Below, one piece after another: positions 47,412-56,827 of a stretch of 64,000 bases of DNA. This DNA is from MVRE01 sp015660965 (GTDB lineage Archaea; Halobacteriota; Methanomicrobia; Methanomicrobiales; Methanospirillaceae). The position numbers and the translations under genes are program-made. Under the pieces are notes generated by a model. The model was given only the letters and a program-made list of their open reading frames with translations, did not search any database and was not told the origin of the DNA. Location of the stretch: NCBI GenBank assembly GCA_050015095.1, contig JBEKCC010000001.1:124001-188000 (forward strand), written 5' to 3'. Within the stretch, counting starts at the first letter, position 1, and each line of letters begins with the position of its first letter.

Positions 47412-48092
47412 ATGGCTGTACTTGGAGTTGGAATGGATTTGATAAACAACTTGTATACTATGATCGCAATCACTCTTCCGAACGTTATTGGTGCGATCAT
47501 TGTATTGCTTGTTGGGTGGATTGTCGGTAGATTATTGGGAGCACTTGTGAGAATCGTCCTTAACAAAGTAAATATGAGTACACTCGTTCCGCATTCTCCA
47601 TTTGCGGGTTCAATGGAAAAAGCTGGAGTAACCCTCGGATATATTGGTGACATTGCTGTCAGATTTTTCATTTATCTAATAGCTGTTGTTGGAGCAGTGG
47701 AAATTCTCAATCTACAATATCTCAGTAAGCTCATGGTAGACATTGTAGGGTACATACCACACATCGTTGCGTTTGGCGTTATCCTGATCGTTGGATTTAT
47801 TCTCATTGATTATTTTGTGGATTTCCTTGGAAAATTTTATGGACCCTCACATGTCGACCTAGTAACACCCGTTCTATTTCTTGTACGTATCTTTCTTTAC
47901 TTCGTCCTTGTTGTCTTGTCGCTTTCACAGCTAATGCTTGACCTTACTATTATCTACACGTTTATCACACCGATAGCATGGGGCATCGGTCTTGGTATTG
48001 GTGCTGCTATTGCTATCATAGTTGGTTTCGGTCTAAAGAATAAGAGCGAAGCAATTATGGAAAAAGTAATAGAATCGTTCTTAAAACATTAA
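47412..48092 (+). CDS. MscS-related integral membrane protein
   Basis: 226 residues with five or so membrane helices: LPNVIGAIIVLLVGWIVGRLLGALVRIVL (with the conserved GWIVGR of the TM_helix repeat), DIAVRFFIYLIAVVGAVEIL, IPHIVAFGVILIVGFILIDYFV, LFLVRIFLYFVLVVLSLSQL, and the glycine-rich IAWGIGLGIGAAIAIIVGFGLKN, which resembles the MscS pore helix. There is no large cytoplasmic beta domain, so it is shorter than MscS. Known: such proteins are annotated as conserved TM helix or mechanosensitive-channel-like. A role in osmotic release is inference. Confidence 0.75.
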   Translation: MAVLGVGMDLINNLYTMIAITLPNVIGAIIVLLVGWIVGRLLGALVRIVLNKVNMSTLVPHSPFAGSMEKAGVTLGYIGDIAVRFFIYLIAVVGAVEILNLQYLSKLMVDIVGYIPHIVAFGVILIVGFILIDYFVDFLGKFYGPSHVDLVTPVLFLVRIFLYFVLVVLSLSQLMLDLTIIYTFITPIAWGIGLGIGAAIAIIVGFGLKNKSEAIMEKVIESFLKH

Positions 48093-48197
48093 TACAAAAA
48101 ATCCAATTTTTTAAATTTCTCCTAAAAATTAAATTCTGTTTCGAAAAATGGTTATGTAACTTTCATTCTTACCTTAATATAAGGAGAGTCTAAACCT

Positions 48198-49406
48198 TTG
48201 TTTGAACCAAGCGATGAAATTTACCAAGCGTCTCTCGCTCTCCATGAATTGAACCATGGGAAGTTAGAAATTCGCTCGAAGGTCCCACTTAATTCAAAGG
48301 CAGACCTTTCACGTGCCTATACACCGGGCGTCGCCCAAGTTTGCAAGGAGATTGCTAGGGATAAAAATCTTGTTTACAAATATACACTTAAAGCAAATAC
48401 AATTGCAATTGTTACCGATGGTTCAGCAGTTCTTGGTCTAGGAAATATTGGAGGTTACGCGGCAATCCCTGTTATGGAAGGAAAAGCAATACTTTTTAAA
48501 GAATTTGCCGGGATTGATGCATTTCCAATTTGTTTTGAAACTTATGAGACTAATTTTACCGATCAAGTGAAAAATATCGCACCAGTTTTTGGTGGTATTA
48601 ATTTAGAAGATATTGCAGCGCCAAAATGCTTCGAAGTTGAAGATGCACTTCAGGATATTGGTATTCCTGTAATGCATGATGATCAGCACGGTACTGCCGT
48701 AGTTGTTTTAGCTGCTCTTATCAACGCATGCAAAGTTACCGAAAAGAAATTCGAAGATCTCAATATTGTAATCTGTGGTGCCGGAGCTGCTGGTTTTGCA
48801 ATCACTCGGTTGTTAAAATGTATTGGATATGATCCGAATGTATGTACGATGGTACGTGAGCTTGTTGTTTGTGATACAAAAGGTATAATCCATCGAGGAC
48901 GGGAGGGGTTGTATAACAACAAATACAAATTTATCATAGGTGAAGAAACAAACCGTGCAAGCAGATCGGGTTCTCTCGCTGATGCAATGGAAGGAGCAGA
49001 TGTTTTTATTGGTGTATCTGCACCCAATGTTCTTACTGAAGAAATGGTCAAAACAATGAATAAAGATCCAATTGTTTTTGCGATGGCAAATCCTGTCCCT
49101 GAGATTTGGCCGGAATCTGCAAAACATGCAGGGGCAGCGGTAGTTGGAACAGGTAGGAGCGATTTCCCTAACCAGATAAACAATGTTCTTGCATTCCCCG
49201 GCATATTCCGCGGCGCTCTCGATGCTTATGCAATGAAAATTAGTGATGAAATGAAGATCGCAGCTGCCCATGCAATCGCTTCATATCTTCCAAAACCTCA
49301 TCGCGAACGAATAATGCCAAATATTCTCGATAAAGAAGTCACAAAGAGTGTTGCGAAAGCTGTTAAAGATGCGGCGATTCGTTGTGGGTGCAGTAGGCAA
49401 CCTTAA
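48198..49406 (+). CDS. NAD(P)-dependent malic enzyme
   Basis: 402 residues, starting with TTG at 48198 (product MFEPSDEIYQ), with an AAGGAGAG ribosome site nine bases upstream. Malic enzyme motifs are SRAYTPGVAQVC near residue 39, VTDGSAVLGLGNIGG near 72, the metal site MHDDQHGTAVV near 157, and the dinucleotide fold VICGAGAAGFAITRLL near 190. Known: oxidative decarboxylation of malate to pyruvate, or oxaloacetate decarboxylation; the short (about 400 residues) prokaryotic form. Cofactor preference cannot be told from sequence. Confidence 0.94.
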   Translation: MFEPSDEIYQASLALHELNHGKLEIRSKVPLNSKADLSRAYTPGVAQVCKEIARDKNLVYKYTLKANTIAIVTDGSAVLGLGNIGGYAAIPVMEGKAILFKEFAGIDAFPICFETYETNFTDQVKNIAPVFGGINLEDIAAPKCFEVEDALQDIGIPVMHDDQHGTAVVVLAALINACKVTEKKFEDLNIVICGAGAAGFAITRLLKCIGYDPNVCTMVRELVVCDTKGIIHRGREGLYNNKYKFIIGEETNRASRSGSLADAMEGADVFIGVSAPNVLTEEMVKTMNKDPIVFAMANPVPEIWPESAKHAGAAVVGTGRSDFPNQINNVLAFPGIFRGALDAYAMKISDEMKIAAAHAIASYLPKPHRERIMPNILDKEVTKSVAKAVKDAAIRCGCSRQP

Positions 49407-49439
49407 ATTGGTTTTTTCCCATTCGTGTAATTATTTCTG

Positions 49440-49850
49440 CTATCCGTATCCTGTGATCTCATAATCTATAGTAGTTGAATTATTGGCACACTCTTTGCCA
49501 TGTACAAGGACGTCATCAACTACTTTTTTTAAAAGTGCTGGGTAAACTGCACCTACTAACTCTTGAACCGGTTTGCCATCACAGAAGAACTTAAAAGTCG
49601 GGGTACTGCGAACACCATATCGTTCAGCTGTCCATTGGCTCACCATAATGTTGAGACGTACAAAAAGGATGACCCCCTGATATTCTTTAGCATAAGTTCT
49701 GAAGTACGGTTCCATTTGATGACAAAACTGACATGTCTGAGAATAGAACATTACTGCTACGGGGGTTTTTCCCTTTTCAACAATCTTTTCCCAAATGAGG
49801 TCATCGACTTCAAGAACCGTGTCTTGATCCACAGCGAACCCTCTTGACAA
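49440..49850 (-). CDS. Thioredoxin-fold protein (CQFC active site)
   Basis: 136 residues with VAVMFYSQTCQFCHQMEPYF: the redox pair is Cys-Gln-Phe-Cys instead of the standard CGPC. The cis-proline loop is STPTFKFF and VRLNIMVSQWTAERYGV is the central strand region. Known: thioredoxin superfamily; a non-CGPC motif changes the redox potential and may point to a specific partner. No signal peptide, so cytoplasmic. There is an extra 15-residue tail. Confidence 0.83.
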   Translation of the reverse strand: MSRGFAVDQDTVLEVDDLIWEKIVEKGKTPVAVMFYSQTCQFCHQMEPYFRTYAKEYQGVILFVRLNIMVSQWTAERYGVRSTPTFKFFCDGKPVQELVGAVYPALLKKVVDDVLVHGKECANNSTTIDYEITGYG

Positions 49851-49869
49851 GTGTTGATGAATACAATTC

Positions 49870-50913
49870 TTATAGTTTACCTATATGATGACGATTAAAT
49901 AGGGTAAAACCAATCGCAAATCCTAAAATCAAAATCCAAGTCATATCAGGAGCGGAATACGTTGTTGGTATTGACTTTGTTGTTGGGGAGGGTTGAAAGG
50001 TTTCTATACTTGTTTGGGTAACCGTTTGTTGTATGCCGCTTGAAACTTCCCGATCGACAATATTAAAACTTGCACTCCCACTGACTTTTGGGTTTATTCC
50101 GGATACTTGGACGATATATTCATCCGGTTTAAATGCTGATGTATCAACACCGTAGGACCATTGATTGTTACCATTAGTCCCGGGTTGAACTTTAACGATG
50201 CCACTTGTTCCTGAAAATTCATTACTTTGTTCTTTTGTTGTCGGTCTAAACGATAAAGAATAGATTTCAATGAGCAAGTCATCATCAACCGCTAAGTTGG
50301 TGGAACCTGTTATTGTGAATTTTTCTCCAACATTGTGATTACCTATTGGATTGATGAGTGCATTGGGTTCTTCAACAAAAAATGATACTGTTGTAAATGT
50401 GTCATCAATATTTTGATTATGTACTGCATTTATCAGAGCGGTGGCTGCATTTGGACCCTGTAGACTTCCAGGACCGGTTAAAGTGAAGATCACACTACCT
50501 ACTCCAAGCTGCTTATTGATTACTTGACCAGTCGCAGCATTATAAACGATATCGAATTGCCCGTTCATCATCGGATGTTGGATTAAAACAAAGTACTGTC
50601 CGGGAGCTAGGTTTTGGGTATCTACTGGTTTGAGTTCGTAATCAAATGAACTATCTGACGCAACTGAAATTGTGGTGACTTTGACATAATTATTCCCAAT
50701 AAACCAAATCTGAAGACCGATTTGTGGATGACCCGTAGCTACTCCATGAATATGAACAGAATCACCTCTAGCAATTGATGATGAAATCGATTGTTGATCA
50801 TTAATATTGAGATCAAGAGCTGTCGAAGGATAAAAAAATGTCAAAATTATTATTGTTAAAAGTAATCCAAGACGAATCGTCCCGACTACTTTGTATTGAT
50901 TAGTTACGTTCAT
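49870..50913 (-). CDS. Secreted surface protein (DUF3821-like)
   Basis: 347 residues from the ATG at 50913, whose product begins MNVTNQYKVVGTIRLGLLLTII; nine further codons upstream to 50940 are less likely. Signal peptide (LLLTIIILTFFYPSTAL), a domain with GDSVHIHGVATGHPQIGLQIWFIG and ELKPVDTQNLAPGQYFVLIQHPMMNGQFD typical of DUF3821, an Ig-like domain (VGEKFTITGSTNL, KPDEYIVQVSG), a Thr/Ser/Pro-rich stalk and a final membrane helix (MTWILILGFAIGFTLF). Known: found in envelopes of Methanomicrobiales; role unknown. Confidence 0.78.
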   Translation of the reverse strand: MNVTNQYKVVGTIRLGLLLTIIILTFFYPSTALDLNINDQQSISSSIARGDSVHIHGVATGHPQIGLQIWFIGNNYVKVTTISVASDSSFDYELKPVDTQNLAPGQYFVLIQHPMMNGQFDIVYNAATGQVINKQLGVGSVIFTLTGPGSLQGPNAATALINAVHNQNIDDTFTTVSFFVEEPNALINPIGNHNVGEKFTITGSTNLAVDDDLLIEIYSLSFRPTTKEQSNEFSGTSGIVKVQPGTNGNNQWSYGVDTSAFKPDEYIVQVSGINPKVSGSASFNIVDREVSSGIQQTVTQTSIETFQPSPTTKSIPTTYSAPDMTWILILGFAIGFTLFNRHHIGKL

Positions 50914-50974
50914 ATTCCAACATACTATGGTATTTAGCATATCTTCAAAGTTTCAGAAAAGTACTAAAAGGTTT

Positions 50975-51310
50975 GAGTGGGAGGAGTAAGCCTCCTTCTG
51001 TTCAATGCGGCATTCAGCTCTGCACCATACCCGGGCGGATACCGAGCGATCCATTTGCCCTGTTTTGGCTTGCACCCGCAGGGGTTCGCCGTTTCAACGT
51101 TTCCTGTCTTTATGCTCAACGGGTTACTCACGCACAAATGCGCTTCCTTGTCTTTCGACTCAACCGCATCATGACTGAAGACAGGTCGTATCGTTTCTGT
51201 GCCATTGCCGTGACTCTCGCCACCCCTACTTACATAGGGCTGCGTGCTCGGTAGGTGGGGGGACTTTCCTCAGCAGCATAAAGCTACCGTCAGCCGCACT
51301 CTCCCTCTCC
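50975..51310 (-). ncRNA. rnpB: RNase P RNA (type A)
   Basis: On the minus strand the conserved GAGGAAAGTCC lies at 51261-51271 and the 3' element ACAGAA...GGCTTA lies near 50989-51003. The 5' end GAGAGGGAGAG (51299-51309) can pair with the 3' end CTCCTCCCACTC (50975-50986), forming P1. Next to it AGTGCGG (51294-51300) can also pair with CCGCATT (51004-51010). The long non-coding stretch is GC-rich and otherwise unexplained. Known: the catalytic RNA of RNase P, trimming tRNA 5' leaders. The ends are estimated from pairing. Confidence 0.92.
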
Positions 51311-51437
51311 TATTATAATAGGAACCTTGACCTGATAAGCACAGCGAAGCAAGAGAATAAAAAATGAATTCCGTGAATATCTAATCAAACGTATTAAAAA
51401 TAGACAGAATCAATAACGCTGTAAAGTGAGCCTCGGT

Positions 51438-52013
51438 ATGAATCTTCTCACAGATGATGAAGGAGAAATGGCAGTATCGCTTGCACGTGGAACAATTGAA
51501 CATAAGATCAGTAACAAACAAAAACCCGTTTTGGATTTAACATCGATATTTCAAGAGAAACGGGGCGTCTTTGTCACTCTAAATAAAGAGGGCAACCTAC
51601 GTGGATGTATTGGTTTTCCATATCCAATGATTCCACTTGCGAATGCAATTGAACAAGCAGCAATTGCTTCAGCTCTTGAAGATCCTCGATTCCCACAAGT
51701 GAGACCGAATGAACTCAAATTAATCGATTTGGAAGTGACAATTTTAACGGTTCCTGAGCCACTCAATTGTTCACCTGAAGAACGTCCATCCAAAATAGAA
51801 GTAGGTAAACATGGTTTGATCATACGTGGTTTGGGAACAAGTGGGCTTCTCCTTCCTCAAGTGGCAACTGACTATGGTTGGGATAGTAAGACATTTCTCG
51901 ATCATACTTGTATGAAAGCAGGGCTCCCTAATCGATGCTGGATGCATGATAATGTTGAGGTACTTGCATTTGAGGGGCAGATCTTTTCCGAACTGCATAA
52001 CAAAGTGAGATAA
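51438..52013 (+). CDS. AMMECR1 family protein
   Basis: 191 residues from the ATG at 51438 (a GTG at 51426 is an alternative but itself looks like the ribosome site GTGAG). The family signature NLRGCIGFPYP is near residue 55; other landmarks are DPRFPQVRPNEL, DLEVTILTVPEPL, GKHGLIIRGLGTSGLLLPQVATDYGWD and HTCMKAGLP. Known: a conserved protein of archaea and eukaryotes, of unproven function; related to Memo-linked genes. The spacing to tgtA (51 bases) allows a common transcript. Confidence 0.93.
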   Translation: MNLLTDDEGEMAVSLARGTIEHKISNKQKPVLDLTSIFQEKRGVFVTLNKEGNLRGCIGFPYPMIPLANAIEQAAIASALEDPRFPQVRPNELKLIDLEVTILTVPEPLNCSPEERPSKIEVGKHGLIIRGLGTSGLLLPQVATDYGWDSKTFLDHTCMKAGLPNRCWMHDNVEVLAFEGQIFSELHNKVR

Positions 52014-52064
52014 CCGTTTAACCTAATCAATTTAAAAATCTATAGCAACATCTGGTACAAACTC

Positions 52065-53519
52065 ATGGCTATCCATTTTGAGAGTCTTGATAGTGATATT
52101 GCAGGGCGAATTGGAAAACTCACTGTTGGAAATAAAACCATTAGAACACCGGCACTGCTTCCAGTTATCAATCCGCATCTTCAGATCATTAAACCGTCAG
52201 AGATGAAAACGATGGGAATTGAGGCACTCATCACAAATGCATATATAATCAACCAGAGCCTGCGGTATCATGACCAGGCATTAAACGAAGGATTACATGC
52301 CATGCTTGACTTTGATGGCGTAATCATGACAGACTCGGGTTCCTTTCAGCTGTCAGTATATGGAGATGTATCAGTAACAAATCTCGAGACGCTAACCTTC
52401 CAAAAAGATATCAAAAGTGATATTTGGGTTCCACTTGATATACCCAGTCCTCCAACTGCAGATAAAGTATCAGCCGAACGTGATCTTCTAATAACTATTG
52501 ATAGACTTCGCGAAGCAATGAATACGTTTGGAGATGAAGCACCAGTTGCTGGACCGATACAGGGGGGCATTTATCTTGATTTGCGTGAACGTGCAGGAAA
52601 AGAATTAGGTGCATTGGGTTTTTCGTTTTGCCCTATAGGTGCAGTTGTTCCTCTCATGGAAGCATACCGGTACCAGGATCTTGTTAGAGTCGTTATGGCA
52701 GTAAAAAAGAATCTTCCACTCGCCACTTGTGTTCACCTTTTCGGTGCGGGACATCCGGCTATGTTTGCGCTTGCAACTGCCATGGGATGTGATCTTTTTG
52801 ATTCGGCTGCTTACGCTCTTTATGCCAAAGAAGGCCGGTATCTCACTGTTCATGGAAGCTATAAGTTAGATGAACTCACGGAACTACCTTGCTCATGCAA
52901 TGTTTGCCGATCACATTCTAAAGAAGATCTGAACACATCCGATCAGCGGGAGAGGTTGCTCGCTCTTCACAATTTGAACATTACTCTTGCTGAAATTTGT
53001 CGTATTCGACAGGCTATTATTGAAGGTACTCTGTGGGAACTTGTCGACGAAAGGTGCCGAAGCCACCCAAAGCTTTTGTCGGGATATCAAGAACTATTAA
53101 ATTATTCAAATGAATTGGAAACGCACGATCGCATATCAAAGCGTAGATTCTTCTATCGGGGTGATGAGAGTTGTCTCCGAACAGAAGTGATAAGGTATCA
53201 GAAAACCCTTTCACGCCTTAGACTTGGCGACAATGCCCTTGTTTCATTCAACGGTCGAACACGACAAGGATTCGATAATACACTCCTTTTTAAACCCCCG
53301 TTCGGCCCATATCCTCGGGAACTAAAAGAGACATTCCCTATCGGACAGAGCGAGATTCCGGAGTGGGATGAAACCATGGTTCGACAAGGTTGTATCGGTA
53401 TACGTAACCTTATCAATACCCATCTCAAAAGTCGGGTTGCTGTCTCTTGTAACCCACGATGGATTCCCATTGTAAAATCTGAATTGCCAGATATCGAGGT
53501 ATTTAATGATCCAGATTGA
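52065..53519 (+). CDS. tgtA: tRNA-guanine(15) transglycosylase
   Basis: 484 residues. The catalytic TIM barrel has LITNAYIINQS, DSGSFQLSVYGD near residue 90 (nucleophile region), GPIQGGIYLDLRE near 165, the downstream aspartate region FDSAAYALYAKEGRYLT near 250, and the zinc site CSCNVCRSH...HNLNI near 275-300. The C-terminal part (DNALVSFNGRTRQGF, SCNPRWIPIVKSE) is the archaeal C2 domain; no PUA domain is seen. Known: replaces guanine 15 of tRNA with preQ0, the first step to archaeosine. It overlaps arcS by 14 bases. Confidence 0.94.
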   Translation: MAIHFESLDSDIAGRIGKLTVGNKTIRTPALLPVINPHLQIIKPSEMKTMGIEALITNAYIINQSLRYHDQALNEGLHAMLDFDGVIMTDSGSFQLSVYGDVSVTNLETLTFQKDIKSDIWVPLDIPSPPTADKVSAERDLLITIDRLREAMNTFGDEAPVAGPIQGGIYLDLRERAGKELGALGFSFCPIGAVVPLMEAYRYQDLVRVVMAVKKNLPLATCVHLFGAGHPAMFALATAMGCDLFDSAAYALYAKEGRYLTVHGSYKLDELTELPCSCNVCRSHSKEDLNTSDQRERLLALHNLNITLAEICRIRQAIIEGTLWELVDERCRSHPKLLSGYQELLNYSNELETHDRISKRRFFYRGDESCLRTEVIRYQKTLSRLRLGDNALVSFNGRTRQGFDNTLLFKPPFGPYPRELKETFPIGQSEIPEWDETMVRQGCIGIRNLINTHLKSRVAVSCNPRWIPIVKSELPDIEVFNDPD

Positions 53520-55137
53520 TATCCGAAAACGAGATGGCCTCGCACGTTCAGGTACCTTTGTTATAAACAAGGTCTCAATAAGGACTCCCGCTGTTCTTGA
53601 TACTGTCGACCTTTTCCCATCATTAAAGACAAAAAATGGGACAAATATACCTCTAGCAGCTGGATCAGAATTTACAAAAAGTTACTATGTAAAAAACAAC
53701 CATCAACCCATCACCATCCATCCGGCTCTTGAAAACCCCGCACTAAGTGGTGACTGTGTGATGGTTGACAACTGGCACACAGTTCTTTATAACCCTCGAA
53801 ACTACGTGATGTGGCTAATTGACCTTAAAGAAAAAACACCTCCTGATACGCTTTGGTATGTTCCTGCTACAGCTCTTCCTTCCAATGTTCATATTCTCTG
53901 TTATAGTGGTTTTGATATCTTCGACTTCCGAGCTGTCGATCTAAAATCTGCTCAAGGAATTTTCTGTTTACCAGAAGGAGAATTTCCAAAGGAGTATTTA
54001 AAGTTGGGATTATGCACCTGTGATGGTTGTAGAAATGAAAATCTGAAACAACACAACCGGATTGAGCTTCAATGTGAGATTGAGCTGATTAATAGGTTCA
54101 TTGAGGCAGGACAACTAAGGGAACTCGTAGAATCTCGAAGTCGAATGCATGCCCAGCATGTCGCCATCCTTCGTCATCTCGATAATCAATATAATTTTAT
54201 GGAGAAAAGGGTTCCAGTATCTCGAAGTTGTGTGATGCAAGTAAACAGCGGGGAGTCAATAAACCGGGTTGAGATTCGAAGGTTTGCCGAACGTGTTGTT
54301 ACAAGATATATTCCTCCTAAAACAGATGTTGCAGTGCTATTGCCGTGCTCAGCAAAGAAACCATATTCTCTTTCAAAAAGTCACCGTAAATTCCAGACTG
54401 CAATTGCAAACCGTGCGCATGAATTGATTATTAGTTCACCACTTGGAATTGTGCCTCGCGAAGTGGAGACAATCTATCCTGCAGGTCACTATGATGTCCC
54501 GGTTACAGGATATTGGGATGCAGAGGAATGTTCACTAATCGCGGATATTATTGCTCGTTACTTTATACGTAATAGATACCGCCGTATAATTGCTCATCTC
54601 GATGGAGGAGCATTAAAGGTTGTAGAAATTGCTGCAGAAAAATGCAATTTAACACTTGAATATTCGTGTAAGGAGAATCCAACTAGCAATGCATCTTTAA
54701 ATAAACTTGATCAGGCTCTTGACGGAGAACGTAGAATAAAAGATGACAGACTTCACGGTATGTGTTCCTACCAATTTGGTATAGATATTAATACCAAAGG
54801 ATTCACTTTACGTGGACGATTTCCAGAAATTTATTATAGTAAAGAGAATTTACAATATTTTTCTATCAATACTGCAACAGGAATGCTGCGTCCAACCTTT
54901 GATGGTTGGAAACTAATCCCAAAAGGCTACCGAGTTTTAATTGATGATTTTACCCCAGAAGGAGATATACTCGTTCCAGGTATAATTAAGGCCGATCCAG
55001 AGATCCGTGAAGGAGATGAAGTTCTAATTATTGGCCTAAAAATTGAGGCAACAGGAAAAGCCGCAATGTCAGAGGATGAAATGATGCGTTCAAAGCGTGG
55101 CGTTGCTGTACGCGTGCGTAAAATAAAGAAGCTCTAG
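53506..55137 (+). CDS. arcS: Archaeosine synthase ArcS
   Basis: 543 residues. The N-terminal part resembles a degenerate transglycosylase (IRTPAVLDTVDLFPSL, CTCDGCRNENLKQHN). The ArcS signature PCSAKKPYSLSKSH is near residue 279, and the C-terminal PUA domain (about 465-543) shows GYRVLIDDFTPEGDILVPGIIKAD and SKRGVAVRVRKIKKL. Known: converts preQ0 in tRNA towards archaeosine (lysine adduct with RaSEA, or glutamine-dependent partners elsewhere). Translationally coupled to tgtA by overlapping frames. Confidence 0.93.
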   Translation: MIQIDIRKRDGLARSGTFVINKVSIRTPAVLDTVDLFPSLKTKNGTNIPLAAGSEFTKSYYVKNNHQPITIHPALENPALSGDCVMVDNWHTVLYNPRNYVMWLIDLKEKTPPDTLWYVPATALPSNVHILCYSGFDIFDFRAVDLKSAQGIFCLPEGEFPKEYLKLGLCTCDGCRNENLKQHNRIELQCEIELINRFIEAGQLRELVESRSRMHAQHVAILRHLDNQYNFMEKRVPVSRSCVMQVNSGESINRVEIRRFAERVVTRYIPPKTDVAVLLPCSAKKPYSLSKSHRKFQTAIANRAHELIISSPLGIVPREVETIYPAGHYDVPVTGYWDAEECSLIADIIARYFIRNRYRRIIAHLDGGALKVVEIAAEKCNLTLEYSCKENPTSNASLNKLDQALDGERRIKDDRLHGMCSYQFGIDINTKGFTLRGRFPEIYYSKENLQYFSINTATGMLRPTFDGWKLIPKGYRVLIDDFTPEGDILVPGIIKADPEIREGDEVLIIGLKIEATGKAAMSEDEMMRSKRGVAVRVRKIKKL

Positions 55138-55375
55138 ATGCAACAGGTACGGTATATCGTCTGGTTCTTTGAAGACTGGCATCTTGTTTCAGATAGAGGC
55201 AATCACACAGATTGCAGAGAAAATGTACCAGCTCTGGGGGCGTCGGTGCGGGTTCGAAAGGTATTGAAAGAGTGATATCGCAGTATTATAGCACAGAGGT
55301 TGCAACGTAGGAGTGATTAACTTGTACAGGGTGAAACAGACTGTAATCTCGGTCGGTTCGAAAGGCCCGGCAGCC
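55138..55375. other. Junction stretch between arcS and the transhydrogenase operon
   Basis: No intact gene. Two overlapping plus-strand frames are open for about 45 codons (one from an ATG at 55138 to 55275, the other ending with a TGA at 55265-55267), possibly decayed coding DNA. GGTTCGAAAGG occurs twice, at 55251-55261 and 55355-55365; the second copy lies just where the base composition turns GC-rich. Confidence 0.4.
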
Positions 55376-56518
55376 ATGCCGGTCGTGGTCGCCGTTCCAA
55401 AGGAGCTGGATCCAGGGGAACAGCGTGTGGCGACCGTACCGGAGGTCGTCCAGAAACTCACGATGTCGGGTTACGAGGTCAGGATCGAGCACGACGCGGG
55501 TGCGAGTGCGTACTACCCCGACGATCTCTTCACGGCCGCCGGTGCGAGGATCGCGTCCAGCCGGACCGACCTGTTGAACGGCGCCCAGATCGTGTTGCGC
55601 GTCCAGCCCCCGACAGTCGCCGAGGTCGATCAGCTCGCCGAGGGCACGATCGTCATCGGGTTCATGAACGCGATGAACAACCTCGAGGCCGTCGCCCAGA
55701 TGCGCGACCGGAAGGTCACCGCCTTCGCCCTCGAGCTCGTTCCACGAATCACCCGCGCTCAGAGTATGGATGCGCTTAGTTCCCAGGCGACGGCCGGCGG
55801 GTACATGGCTGCCATTTTGGGCGCTGAAAACTGCCCGAAGTTCCTCCCGATGCTGACGACGGCCGCAGGCACGATACGACCGGCAACAGTGCTCATATTA
55901 GGTGCCGGCGTCGCCGGCCTCATGGCAATCGCCACGGCAAAGCGGCTCGGCGCCATCGTCGAGGCCTACGACGTCCGACGCGCCGCAGGCGAACAGGTCC
56001 GGAGCCTCGGCGCCAAGTTTCTCGAGCTCGAGATCAATGCCGAAGGCCAGGGCGGCTATGCCCGCGAGCTCACGCCCGAGGAGAAGGCGAAGGAGCAGCA
56101 GATGGTTTCTGCCGCTGTCGCACGGGCCGACATCGTCATCACGACGGCCAACATCCCCGGTCGGAAGGCCCCCCTCCTCATTACGAAGGAGACCGTCGCG
56201 AGGATGCGAGCGGGCGCTGTCATTGTCGATCTGGCCGCCGAGTCAGGGGGAAATTGCGAGCTGACCCAGCCTGGCAAGACCGTCCGGGAGCACGGTGTCA
56301 AGATCCTGGGGCCGCAGAACCTCCCGGCCCGGGTGCCGTTCCACTCGAGCCAGATGTACGCGAAAAACCTCCAGTCGTTTCTAGCGCTCCTCGTCAACAA
56401 AGACGGGGCGATCGTGAAGGAGTTCAGCGATGAGATCCTAGCCGCGAGCCTCTTGGTTCACGCGGGCGAGGTGCGCCACGGGCCAACGCGCGACCTCCTG
56501 AGCGGAGGGAAGCCATGA
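55376..56518 (+). CDS. pntAA: NAD(P) transhydrogenase subunit alpha, part 1
   Basis: 380 residues from the ATG at 55376 (product MPVVVAVPKELDPGEQRVA). An upstream in-frame GTG at 55313 lies partly in the AT-rich flank and its product would have 21 extra residues. Seen: the alanine-dehydrogenase-like fold with VLRVQPPT near 74, QSMDALSSQATAGGYMA near 132, the NAD site LILGAGVAGLMAIATAKRLGA near 174, and GNCELTQPG near 290. Known: the soluble NAD(H)-binding domain I of proton-translocating transhydrogenase. The split alpha subunit (PntAA plus PntAB) is the Rhodospirillum-like layout. Codon use is strongly GC-rich: a 60-base line (55861-55920) holds 40 G or C, against 20 in 54841-54900. Confidence 0.94.
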   Translation: MPVVVAVPKELDPGEQRVATVPEVVQKLTMSGYEVRIEHDAGASAYYPDDLFTAAGARIASSRTDLLNGAQIVLRVQPPTVAEVDQLAEGTIVIGFMNAMNNLEAVAQMRDRKVTAFALELVPRITRAQSMDALSSQATAGGYMAAILGAENCPKFLPMLTTAAGTIRPATVLILGAGVAGLMAIATAKRLGAIVEAYDVRRAAGEQVRSLGAKFLELEINAEGQGGYARELTPEEKAKEQQMVSAAVARADIVITTANIPGRKAPLLITKETVARMRAGAVIVDLAAESGGNCELTQPGKTVREHGVKILGPQNLPARVPFHSSQMYAKNLQSFLALLVNKDGAIVKEFSDEILAASLLVHAGEVRHGPTRDLLSGGKP

Positions 56519-56826
56519 CCGACGTGACCACGCTCTGGACCGCCGTCTACATCGCGATGCTGGCCGCGTTCACCGGCTACGTCGTCATAAGCCGGGTCCC
56601 CGTCATCCTCCACACGCCGCTGATGAGCGGCTCGAACTTCGTCCACGGGATCGTGCTTGTCGGCGCGATGATTGCACTCGGCCTCGCCACGACGACCCTA
56701 GAGCAGATCATCGGGTTCATTGCGGTCATTCTCGGCGCGGCGAACGTCACCGGCGGCTACATCGTCACGGAGCGGATCCTCCAGATGTTCGACCGCAGCG
56801 GGAAGAAGCCCGGAAAGGGGATGTAA
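56515..56826 (+). CDS. pntAB: NAD(P) transhydrogenase subunit alpha, part 2
   Basis: 103 residues with three membrane helices (LWTAVYIAMLAAFTGYVVIS; GSNFVHGIVLVGAMIALGL; IIGFIAVILGAANVTGGYIV). The ATG overlaps the pntAA stop as ATGA, so the two are translationally coupled. Known: part of the proton channel (domain II) of the transhydrogenase. The C-terminus ends in a basic tail (FDRSGKKPGKGM). Confidence 0.93.
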   Translation: MTDVTTLWTAVYIAMLAAFTGYVVISRVPVILHTPLMSGSNFVHGIVLVGAMIALGLATTTLEQIIGFIAVILGAANVTGGYIVTERILQMFDRSGKKPGKGM

Positions 56827-56827
56827 G

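Noticed and set aside
50973..51254. Open frames of 93 and 65 codons on the plus strand
   Set aside because: They lie over the RNase P RNA gene, whose conserved blocks and end pairing explain this DNA.
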